16,354 nt of DNA. Source: an uncultured Ruminococcus sp. Its GTDB lineage: Bacteria > Bacillota > Clostridia > Oscillospirales > Ruminococcaceae. The notes below the pieces were generated by a model. The model saw nothing but the letters and a program-made list of their open reading frames with translations. It ran no database searches and had not been told where the DNA came from. Positions 1 through 7,110 of this stretch are shown here, in pieces. The position numbers and the translations under genes are program-made. The stretch is from contig CANQCJ010000023.1 of the NCBI GenBank assembly GCA_947589205.1, forward strand, positions 1-16,354, in the 5' to 3' direction. How positions within the stretch are numbered: position 1 is the first letter of the stretch; each line of letters begins with the position of its first letter.

Positions 1-382
1 GGCGGAATATCTTGAAAGGCTGAAGGCCGGCAGAAGCGAGGATATACGAATGGGACATACGCAGATAGGCGTACATCGGGACGATATAAATATTTATATC
101 GACGGTCTTGCTGCAAAGGATTATGCTTCCCAAGGTCAGCACCGTTCCGCCGCGCTGGTGTTAAAGCTTGCGCAGGCTTATATATTGAGCGAGGAAACTC
201 TCGACCCGCCGTGCATACTGCTCGACGATGTTTTGAGCGAGCTTGACAGCGCGAGACAGAGCTTTGTTATGAATAAGATAAAGGATATGCAGGTTATAAT
301 TACCTGCTGCGATGAGGAGCTGTTTTATAAGAACAACAAGGACAGCCTGCTTTTCAGGATCTCGGCGGGGAGGATAGTTTGA
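1..382 (+). CDS. recF: RecF, DNA replication/repair SMC-like ATPase (C-terminal part)
   Basis: This is the 3' end of recF. The reading frame is open from base 2, and about 126 codons are visible up to the TGA at 380-382. RecF is a cytoplasmic ABC/SMC-like ATPase that binds gapped DNA and helps RecO/RecR load RecA. The family's conserved C-terminal motifs are present: a G-x-HRDD segment, the ABC signature SQGQHR, and a Walker B/D-loop segment reading LLDDVLSELD. The end of the chain, with ISAGRIV before the stop, fits a normal RecF C-terminus. The N-terminal Walker A part lies outside the window. The next gene, remB, starts 1 base after the stop, and its ribosome site GGGGAGG (367-373) lies inside recF, so the two are surely co-transcribed. 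The order recF-remB-gyrB-gyrA is the classical origin-proximal order in Firmicutes. Confidence 0.95.
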   Translation, partial: AEYLERLKAGRSEDIRMGHTQIGVHRDDINIYIDGLAAKDYASQGQHRSAALVLKLAQAYILSEETLDPPCILLDDVLSELDSARQSFVMNKIKDMQVIITCCDEELFYKNNKDSLLFRISAGRIV

Positions 383-383
383 T

Positions 384-644
384 TTGTATATTCATATAGG
401 AAATGATAGGCTTGTCGTTTCAAAGGATATGATAGGCATATTCGATATAGAAAACACCACGGTATCACCCGTAACGAGGGAGTATCTTCGTTCGGCGGCG
501 CAGCGCGGCTGCGAGATAAGCTGTACGGACGAGCTTCCGAGGAGCTTTGCCGTGACGTTCAACAAAAAACAGCTTGATGAAAAGGTATATATAAGCAGAG
601 TAAGCTCTGCAACGATCGCTTCAAGAAGCAATAGACGGAGGTAA
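384..644 (+). CDS. remB: RemB-like DUF370 DNA-binding regulator
   Basis: This is an 86-residue protein of the DUF370 family, whose B. subtilis member YaaB/RemB also sits between recF and gyrB. In B. subtilis, RemA and RemB act as DNA-binding activators of extracellular matrix genes; the role here is unknown. The N-terminus MYIHIGNDRLVVSKDMIGIF is typical of the family. The start is TTG at 384, chosen because it begins the conserved MYIH motif, lies 1 base after the recF stop, and is preceded by GGGGAGG at 367-373 with 10 bases of spacing. No upstream ATG is available. The C-terminus is strongly basic (RSNRRR), and the last codons overlap the GGAGG that probably serves gyrB. Family assignment is confident from synteny plus the N-terminal motif; the regulatory role is inferred from the family. 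Confidence 0.9.
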   Translation: MYIHIGNDRLVVSKDMIGIFDIENTTVSPVTREYLRSAAQRGCEISCTDELPRSFAVTFNKKQLDEKVYISRVSSATIASRSNRRR

Positions 645-654
645 CTTAAAAGCT

Positions 655-2601
655 ATGAATGAAATGATCTCAAAGGTAGACGAAAGCAATAATTATGACG
701 AAAACCAGATACAGGTACTCGAGGGACTTGAAGCGGTAAGAAAGCGTCCCGGAATGTATATCGGCTCTACAGGACCTAAAGGACTTCATCATCTTGTTTA
801 TGAGATAGTGGATAATTCCATAGACGAAGCTCTTGCGGGATACTGCACCGAAATAGATATAGAGATACTTCCCGGAGAGATAATAAGCGTTACCGACAAC
901 GGCAGAGGTATACCTACGGGAATACACCCTAAGGAAAAAATTTCCGCTGCGACCATCGTTTTCACGGTGCTCCATTCCGGCGGAAAATTCGGCGGCGGCG
1001 GATATAAGGTTGCAGGCGGTCTGCACGGAGTAGGCGCGTCTGTCGTAAACGCGCTGAGTCAGTGGCTGGAGCTGACGGTATATGACGGAGAAAATATACA
1101 TTTCCAGCGTTTTGAAAGAGGAAATTATTCCGAGCCGATAAAGATAATAGGCAAGACCGAAAGGACCGGAACAAATATAAAATTCAAAGCCGACCCGGAA
1201 ATATTTACCGAGACCGACGTTTACGATTATGAAACGCTGTTAAGAAGATTAAGAGAACAGGCGTTTTTGAACGCGGGTATAAAAATAAACTTCACCGATA
1301 AGCGCGACAAGGAAAACATTCACGGCGAGACGCTTTGCTATAAGGGCGGTATAAGAGAATTTGTAGAGCATATACACAAGTCGAAATCCGCAGATCCTAT
1401 ATTTGAAGAGATAATCCATTTTCAGGGTTCGGAAAACGATATGTTTGCAGAGGTAGCTTTGCAGTACAACACCGGATACAACGAATTTGTACTTTCGTTT
1501 GCTAACAATATCCACACACCCGACGGCGGAACGCATGAGACCGCGTTTAAAAACGCGCTTACCAAGACAATAAACGAATACGGAAAGAGATTCAATCTTA
1601 TAAAGGACAATGAAAAGCTCACGGGAGACGACGTGCGCGAGGGCATAACCGCGATAGTTTCCGTAAAGCTGACCGACTGCGAGTTTGAAAGTCAGACTAA
1701 GGGAAGGCTCGGAAATCCCGAGGTAAAGCCGTTCGTTGAAAAGCTCGTCAATGAAAAGCTGATGGATTTTCTCGAGGAAAATCCGCAGGTAGCCAAGGCG
1801 ATATTCGATAAATCCTTACAGGCAAAGCGCGCGAGAGAGGCCGCTAAAAACGCGAGAGAGCTTGCAAGAAAGCGCAAATCGGCGCTGGAATCCTCCAGCC
1901 TGCCCGGAAAGCTTGCCGACTGCTCCGACAGAAACAACGAGTATACCGAAATATACATCGTCGAGGGAGATTCGGCGGGCGGTTCGGCTAAAGAGGGCAG
2001 AGACCGCCGCTATCAGGCGATACTGCCGCTTTGGGGAAAAATGCTCAACGTTGAAAAATCGAGAATAGACAAGGTCTACGGCAACGACAAGCTCATGCCG
2101 GTAGTGACCGCGCTCGGAACGTCTATCGGAGAGGATTTTGATATAACAAAGCTGCGCTACGGAAAGGTAATAATAATGGCTGATGCCGATGTCGACGGCT
2201 CGCATATCAGAACGCTGCTGCTGACATTCTTTTTCAGATATATGCGCCCGCTGATAGAGGGCGGTTACGTTTACTGCGCCCAGCCGCCGCTTTTTAAGGT
2301 ATGGCGCGGAAAACAGGTGCGCTATGCTTTCTCGGAGGAGGAGCGCGACAGGTTCGCAGAGGAGCTTTCAAGCGGAAACGCTAAGGCGGATATCCAGAGA
2401 TACAAGGGTCTCGGCGAAATGAACCCCGAGCAGCTCTGGGAAACTACTCTCGATCCGCAAAGAAGAACGATGATAAAAATTTCCATAGAGGACGCTCAAA
2501 AGGCGGACGAGGTGTTTACGATTTTAATGGGAGACAAGGTAGAGCCGCGAAGAGAATTTATCGAGAAAAACGCGCGGTATGCTACCGATCTTGACGTTTG
2601 A
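655..2601 (+). CDS. gyrB: DNA gyrase subunit B
   Basis: This is the ATPase subunit of DNA gyrase (GyrB2GyrA2), which introduces negative supercoils using ATP. The chain is 648 residues, the usual length for the short Gram-positive form without the proteobacterial insert. The GHKL ATPase domain (about residues 1-230) shows Glu50 and Asn54 in YEIVDNSIDEAL, DNGRGIP at 81-87 and GGLHGVGASVVNAL at 121-134. The transducer domain follows, with SQTKGRLGNPEV around 346-357. The TOPRIM metal centre has Glu437 in EGDSAGG and DADVDG at 510-515. The C-terminus carries QRYKGLGEMNPEQLWETTLD. The residue after PL in the TOPRIM region is Trp460, where E. coli GyrB has Lys447 and B. subtilis has Arg. ATG at 655 is used, with GGAGG at 637-641 (13-base spacing, slightly long). 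The gene overlaps neither neighbour: 10 bases follow remB and 19 precede the next gene. Confidence 0.98.
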   Translation: MNEMISKVDESNNYDENQIQVLEGLEAVRKRPGMYIGSTGPKGLHHLVYEIVDNSIDEALAGYCTEIDIEILPGEIISVTDNGRGIPTGIHPKEKISAATIVFTVLHSGGKFGGGGYKVAGGLHGVGASVVNALSQWLELTVYDGENIHFQRFERGNYSEPIKIIGKTERTGTNIKFKADPEIFTETDVYDYETLLRRLREQAFLNAGIKINFTDKRDKENIHGETLCYKGGIREFVEHIHKSKSADPIFEEIIHFQGSENDMFAEVALQYNTGYNEFVLSFANNIHTPDGGTHETAFKNALTKTINEYGKRFNLIKDNEKLTGDDVREGITAIVSVKLTDCEFESQTKGRLGNPEVKPFVEKLVNEKLMDFLEENPQVAKAIFDKSLQAKRAREAAKNARELARKRKSALESSSLPGKLADCSDRNNEYTEIYIVEGDSAGGSAKEGRDRRYQAILPLWGKMLNVEKSRIDKVYGNDKLMPVVTALGTSIGEDFDITKLRYGKVIIMADADVDGSHIRTLLLTFFFRYMRPLIEGGYVYCAQPPLFKVWRGKQVRYAFSEEERDRFAEELSSGNAKADIQRYKGLGEMNPEQLWETTLDPQRRTMIKISIEDAQKADEVFTILMGDKVEPRREFIEKNARYATDLDV

Positions 2602-2620
2602 TCTTATAAGGAGCAATGAT

Positions 2621-3607
2621 TTGAAGGAAGAATTATTGGAAAAAAACGACGGTGAGTCGGAATTCGATCTGATAAGCGATATAATCGACAGTCTCGGTCA
2701 TGAGGAAGCTGCGGAGGAAAAGGACGCCGAAGATGAAGAAAGCATCAGCGAGGAAGCTCCGGAGGAAAATGATAATACGATCATAACAGATGAAAAGGAG
2801 ACCGATAAAACTCCCGATAAGCTTAAAAGCTTCGGCAGCAGGATAAAAAATTCCGTAAGGATAGATCCCGATACTTTAAAGGATATGTTTTTCGGTTCTA
2901 ATATTACGGAAAAAAAGCCTGTCGGACAGCAGGAGACCGAATTTGAAGAGGACGAACCGCAGATACTCGGCAAGCGCAAAAAAAAGCCGATGACCGCCGA
3001 TCCGAAAAAGGACAAGCTGATATTTTCAGCCGAATATATGATAACTCCTGATCAGGCGATGGAGGGATATACGCTGTTTTACAACGAGTTTGTAAAAAAA
3101 CGCAATATAAAGCTTACGCTGATACTCTCCGCCGCGGCTGTTGCTTTTTTCATAATGGGACTTGCTCTTATAGAAAGCTATTTTAACTATCTGCTTGCGA
3201 TAATCTGTCTGACGGTCATCGCCATGCGGTGGATAAGCTCCGCCAATGCCGGCAGAGAAGCGAATTTAAGCGCGGACGATGTAAAAAACGACAGCTATAA
3301 GCTCAGCTTCTACAATTCGCGCATACTTATCGAAGCCTCGCAGCTTGCCGGAGACAGGATATATCACTACCCGCCGGTCATGATAAGATTTGAGGATATA
3401 GACCTTAAAGTAATAGACTGCGACGGACTGTATGTGCTTATTTTCAGAAAAAATTATATTTACACGATCCCCGCAGGCGCATTGAACGATAAAATGAATG
3501 AGATTTTCAAAAGTCATCTGATGAATATTCTCGGCGACGATTATCACGAGCTGGAAATAAGACACGATGAAGCCGAAGAAGAAAAAGATGAAAAAAATGA
3601 GAATTGA
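2621..3607 (+). CDS. Hypothetical membrane protein, acidic N-terminus and YcxB-like C-terminal part
   Basis: I do not recognise a named gene. I place the start at TTG 2621, giving 328 residues, because AAGGAG at 2608-2613 lies 7 bases upstream; the in-frame ATG at 2579 lies inside gyrB. Residues 1-about 100 are highly charged, mostly Glu and Asp, and probably disordered. A basic cluster (GKRKKKP, then DPKKDK) precedes a segment starting FSAEYMITPDQAMEGY. Two hydrophobic helices lie at about 165-185 and 188-207. The C-terminal region of about 110 residues, rich in beta-type sequence (SFYNSRILIEAS, FEDIDLKVIDCDGLYVLIF), resembles YcxB-like domains that follow two membrane spans; this is a weak family guess. 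The tail is again acidic. Nineteen bases separate it from gyrB, so it is probably in the gyrase operon. A membrane protein between the gyrase genes is unexpected; a link to supercoiling would be speculation. Confidence 0.85.
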   Translation: MKEELLEKNDGESEFDLISDIIDSLGHEEAAEEKDAEDEESISEEAPEENDNTIITDEKETDKTPDKLKSFGSRIKNSVRIDPDTLKDMFFGSNITEKKPVGQQETEFEEDEPQILGKRKKKPMTADPKKDKLIFSAEYMITPDQAMEGYTLFYNEFVKKRNIKLTLILSAAAVAFFIMGLALIESYFNYLLAIICLTVIAMRWISSANAGREANLSADDVKNDSYKLSFYNSRILIEASQLAGDRIYHYPPVMIRFEDIDLKVIDCDGLYVLIFRKNYIYTIPAGALNDKMNEIFKSHLMNILGDDYHELEIRHDEAEEEKDEKNEN

Positions 3608-3629
3608 AAATATATATTAAAGTAAATAA

Positions 3630-3670
3630 CGCGATCATGTCTGAAAGGATCTCAGAACGGTGATAACGCG
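3630..3670 (+). promoter_or_regulatory. Imperfect stem-loop in the gyrA leader
   Basis: The 88-base gap before gyrA can form one extended imperfect hairpin. CGCG (3630-3633) pairs with CGCG (3667-3670). ATCA (3634-3637) pairs with TGAT (3661-3664) after an AA bulge. TCTGA (3640-3644) pairs with TCAGA (3652-3656) around the loop AAGGATC. The structure ends 7 bases before the gyrA ribosome site (AAAGGAG, 3678-3684), and no U-run follows, so it is not a terminator. It might be a processing, stability or protein-binding element. No sigma-A promoter was convincing in this gap. Confidence 0.4.
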
Positions 3671-3695
3671 AACCAAAAAAGGAGATGTAGGTTAG

Positions 3696-6263
3696 TTGAG
3701 TAATGAAATAAATGACAGCGGCAGGGAGAATACCTCCAATCTGATACTTACCGATATAGAAAAAATGATGAAGGAATCGTTTTTGCAGTATTCTATGTCG
3801 GTAATAAGCTCCCGCGCGCTTCCCGACGTGCGGGACGGATTGAAGCCCGTTCACAGAAGAATACTTTATACGATGTATGAAAACGGTCTTTATCCGGATA
3901 AGCCTTACAGAAAATGCGCCGATACGGTAGGTTCGGTGCTCGGTAAGTATCACCCTCACGGCGATGCGAGCGTTTATGACGCGCTTGTAAGACTTGTCCA
4001 GAAATTCTCTATGAGATATCCGATGATAGACGGTCAGGGAAACTTCGGATCTGTCGACGGAGATCCGCCTGCCGCTTACCGTTATACCGAGTCGAGACTT
4101 CATAAGCTGTCCTTGCATATGCTGAGCGATATCAATAAAGATACCGTTGACTTTATGCCGAACTATGACGACAGACTCAAAGAACCAAAGGTACTCCCCT
4201 CGCGCTTCCCGCAGATACTTTGCAACGGCTCTGTCGGAATAGCCGTAGGCATGGCGACAAATATCCCGCCGCATAATCTGGGCGAGGTTATCGACGCTAT
4301 GAAGCTTATGGTCAAGAACCCCGACTGTACGCTCGACGAGCTTATGGAGTGCATAAAGGGTCCTGATTTCCCGACAGGCGGAATAATCATGGGCAAAGCC
4401 GGTATACGCGCGGCTTACGGAACGGGCAGAGGCAAAATAACTCTGCGTTCCGATACGACTATCGAGGAAATAAAGGGCAGAAGCTGCATAATAGTAAACG
4501 AGCTGCCATATATGGTAAACAAGGCGCGGCTGATCCAGGCTATAGCCGAGCTTCATAAGGATAAGCGTATAGACGGCATTCACGACCTGCGCGATGAATC
4601 GGATAAGGACGTCGGTATTAGGATAGTTATAGAGCTTAAAAAGGACGCGATACCGCAGGTAGTTTTAAATAAGCTTTTCAGCTATACCCAGCTTCAGGAC
4701 ACGGTAGGCGTTATTATGATAGCTCTCGTAAACGGCGAGCCGAAAACGCTTACCCTTAAAGAGATATTGCAGCATTACATCGACTTCCAAGCCGAGGTAA
4801 TAACCCGCCGTACAAAATTCGATCTTGCAAAGGCAAAGGAACGCGAGCATATACTTTTAGGTTTAAGGATAGCTATAGACAACATCGACGAAGTAATAGA
4901 AATAATGAAAACGTCTAAGAATATCCCCGAGGGCAAGCAGCGTTTGAGAGAGCGCTTCGAGCTTAGCGAGATACAGGCGGATCATATAGCTAACATGACT
5001 ATCGGCAGACTTACCGGTCTGGAAACGCAGAAGATCATCGACGAGCTTAACGAGCTGGAAATAAAGATCGCCGATTTTGAAGATATCCTTTCAAATCATC
5101 AGAGAATACTCGATATAATGATAAGCGAGGTAGAGGCGATACAGGATAAATTCGGCGACAAACGCCGTACGAGGATCGAAAACGTCAGCGGAGAGGTCGA
5201 TATAGAGGATCTTATCCCGGTGGAGGACAACGTTGTCACCTATACCAACAGCGGATATATCAAGCGTATGCCGATAAGCGCGTACAAAGCGCAGAACCGC
5301 GGCGGAAAAGGCGTTACCGGCATGAAACAGCGCGAGGACGATTTCGTTGAGGAAATGTATATCTGTTCATCGCACGATAATATTTTGTTTATTTCAAATT
5401 TCGGCATAATGTATAAGCTGAAATGCTACGAGCTGCCCGAGGGTTCAAAAAATTCAAAGGGTACGAACATAGTGAACATTCTTCCGCTCAAAGAAAACGA
5501 AAAGATCGCCGCGATGATAAAGACCTCCGATTTCAACGATAAGAGTTATATAGTTATCTGCACGAAAAACGGCAAGATAAAACGCACGTCTCTCAATTCT
5601 TATAAAAACGTCCGCAAGCAGGGGCTTATCGCGATAGGTCTCGACGAGGGCGACGAGATAGCCGGCGTAAGAATGACCTCCGGCGAAAGTCAGCTTATCA
5701 TAGCGACAAGAAACGGTATGGCTATAAGAATACACGAGACCGATATGAGAGCGATGTCAAGAGTAGCTCACGGCGTTAAGGCGATAAAGCTCAGAAGCGG
5801 CGACAGCGTTGTATCTATGGCGCGCGTCCGCGAGGGCGCAAGCGTTCTGACCGTTACCGACAACGGTCTCGGAAGAAAATGCCTGCTCGACGCTTACAGG
5901 ATACAAAAGCGCGGCGGCTACGGACTTAAAAACTACAGCTGCAATGAAAACCGAGTTTGCGGAATAAAGGTAATAGACGAAGAGGACGACATAGTTATGA
6001 TCTCCTCCGACGGCGTTATCATAAGACTGAGAGCTTCCGATATAAGACCTATGGGAAGATACGCGCGCGGACTCAAGCTCATGAAGCTGAGCGAGGACAG
6101 CAAGGTAGTTGCCTTTACAAGAGCCGAGCATGACGAGAGCGCGGATATAGCGCAGATAGACGATTCGGCTGTAGAAGAGCTTTCCGAAGAGGAAATAGCT
6201 AAAATAGAGGCACAGGAAGCTGCCGATGAGATAGAAGCGGAAAATACAAATACTGAAGAATAA
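3696..6263 (+). CDS. gyrA: DNA gyrase subunit A
   Basis: This is the DNA-cleaving and DNA-wrapping subunit of gyrase, 855 residues. The winged-helix and tower region contains LPDVRDGLKPVHRRIL, and the catalytic tyrosine is Tyr130 in AAYRYTE (E. coli Tyr122, offset 8). The quinolone-resistance region reads HPHGDASVYD (88-97), with Ala91 at the position of E. coli Ser83 and Asp95 at Asp87; M. tuberculosis GyrA also has Ala there. The C-terminal wrapping domain carries a GyrA-box, QNRGGKG from residue 533, which distinguishes gyrase from topoisomerase IV ParC. The last 40 or so residues are an acidic tail. The start is TTG 3696, directly after an in-frame TAG, with AAAGGAG at 3678-3684; the next in-frame ATG would remove 23 residues that align with the normal GyrA N-terminus. 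It follows gyrB and the membrane protein and ends at a hairpin terminator. Confidence 0.98.
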   Translation: MSNEINDSGRENTSNLILTDIEKMMKESFLQYSMSVISSRALPDVRDGLKPVHRRILYTMYENGLYPDKPYRKCADTVGSVLGKYHPHGDASVYDALVRLVQKFSMRYPMIDGQGNFGSVDGDPPAAYRYTESRLHKLSLHMLSDINKDTVDFMPNYDDRLKEPKVLPSRFPQILCNGSVGIAVGMATNIPPHNLGEVIDAMKLMVKNPDCTLDELMECIKGPDFPTGGIIMGKAGIRAAYGTGRGKITLRSDTTIEEIKGRSCIIVNELPYMVNKARLIQAIAELHKDKRIDGIHDLRDESDKDVGIRIVIELKKDAIPQVVLNKLFSYTQLQDTVGVIMIALVNGEPKTLTLKEILQHYIDFQAEVITRRTKFDLAKAKEREHILLGLRIAIDNIDEVIEIMKTSKNIPEGKQRLRERFELSEIQADHIANMTIGRLTGLETQKIIDELNELEIKIADFEDILSNHQRILDIMISEVEAIQDKFGDKRRTRIENVSGEVDIEDLIPVEDNVVTYTNSGYIKRMPISAYKAQNRGGKGVTGMKQREDDFVEEMYICSSHDNILFISNFGIMYKLKCYELPEGSKNSKGTNIVNILPLKENEKIAAMIKTSDFNDKSYIVICTKNGKIKRTSLNSYKNVRKQGLIAIGLDEGDEIAGVRMTSGESQLIIATRNGMAIRIHETDMRAMSRVAHGVKAIKLRSGDSVVSMARVREGASVLTVTDNGLGRKCLLDAYRIQKRGGYGLKNYSCNENRVCGIKVIDEEDDIVMISSDGVIIRLRASDIRPMGRYARGLKLMKLSEDSKVVAFTRAEHDESADIAQIDDSAVEELSEEEIAKIEAQEAADEIEAENTNTEE

Positions 6264-6269
6264 AAATCG

Positions 6270-6300
6270 GGCGGGAAGCAAATCAAAATTGCTTTCCGCC
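6270..6300. terminator. Bidirectional hairpin terminator between gyrA and ogg
   Basis: A 12-bp stem with one G-T pair joins GGCGGGAAGCAA (6270-6281) to TTGCTTTCCGCC (6289-6300), with a 7-base loop. It lies between the converging stop codons of gyrA (6261-6263) and ogg (6301-6303). On the minus strand the stem is followed by CGATTTTTATT, a good U-tract. On the plus strand the downstream sequence is only moderately T-rich. It should therefore terminate the ogg transcript well and the gyrA transcript less strictly. Confidence 0.8.
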
Positions 6301-7104
6301 TTAGCTGTTGTTTCTTATGTAGTGAAATAAATATTGTTGGGCGATACCCTCGCTGCCCTTTATGCAGTCCGGAAGACCGTTCGGATACCATTGTTCGAGC
6401 GCGCGCTTTACCCATACGTCCTTTGGAAAAGCGTCGAGCTTGTACATTCCAAAAAGCAGCGCGCAGTCCGCTACCTTTGGACCCACTCCCTTTATTTTCA
6501 TAAGCTCTTTCCGCGCGTCGTCGGTAGGGAGATCTTTTATTTTGTTTAAGTCTATCTCACCGCCGCTTATCTTTTCCACCGCGTCTACGATGTATTTTGC
6601 CCGAAAGCCGGAACGTAAAAATGCGAGCGAATCGACGGTCTCGCCCGAAAGCTGCAAATAGGTCGGATAACCGCCGTAATGAACGCACAGTCTGCTTATT
6701 ATGCCTTTTATCCTCGGGATATTGTTGTTCTGCGAAATGATAAACGAGCTTAGCGTTTCCCATGCGTCCTGTTTTAGCAGTCTTATCCCGCCGGCGTATT
6801 CGCAGGCTTTGGCAAGCGTCTTGTCCTCCGAGTAGCGTTTTTTAAGCTCCGAATAGTCGGTGTAAAGATCGAAATAATCCGCCCAGACCTCAAAAAACGT
6901 TTTTTCGTCGGTGTTTTCAAGCTTAAAAACGCCGTCCTTTTTATCTAAGCAGGAGATAGTCAGCGGAGTATTTACAAAAAAACCGCGGTATTCGTCAGGA
7001 GCGGTCTTGACCCACCGAAACGCCTGACCGCAGTCGAGCGTTTCATCGAGATCGAAGTCGGGCTGCTTTAAGATAAGATCGTTTCCTTTTGTGTAAAGAT
7101 CCAT
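6301..7104 (-). CDS. ogg: 8-oxoguanine DNA glycosylase/AP lyase (Ogg family)
   Basis: This is a 267-residue base-excision repair enzyme of the HhH-GPD superfamily, expected to remove 8-oxoguanine from DNA and cleave the abasic site by beta-elimination. The N-terminal beta domain shows LDCGQAFRW (23-31), as in OGG1. The glycosylase domain follows: KQDAWETLSSFIISQNNNIPRIKGI around 111-135, then the helix-hairpin-helix MKIKGVGPKVADCALLF with the Schiff-base lysine at Lys210 and the catalytic aspartate at Asp229 (FPKDVWVKRA). These match human OGG1 Lys249 and Asp268. The ATG lies 6 bases after the stop of the upstream HD-GYP gene, and its ribosome site (AAGGA) is embedded in that gene's end, so the two form an operon. 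The stop codon touches the terminator stem. The family call is firm; the exact substrate range is inferred. Confidence 0.93.
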   Translation of the reverse strand: MDLYTKGNDLILKQPDFDLDETLDCGQAFRWVKTAPDEYRGFFVNTPLTISCLDKKDGVFKLENTDEKTFFEVWADYFDLYTDYSELKKRYSEDKTLAKACEYAGGIRLLKQDAWETLSSFIISQNNNIPRIKGIISRLCVHYGGYPTYLQLSGETVDSLAFLRSGFRAKYIVDAVEKISGGEIDLNKIKDLPTDDARKELMKIKGVGPKVADCALLFGMYKLDAFPKDVWVKRALEQWYPNGLPDCIKGSEGIAQQYLFHYIRNNS

Positions 7105-7110
7105 ATTTTT

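Noticed and set aside
2579..2620. ATG start at 2579 for the membrane protein
   Set aside because: It lies inside gyrB with no ribosome site, while TTG 2621 has AAGGAG 7 bases upstream.
3507..4583. Long open frame of 358 codons on the minus strand
   Set aside because: It lies antisense to the well-supported gyrA and the end of the membrane-protein gene. Its translation resembles no family, and it is explained by codon bias on the sense strand.
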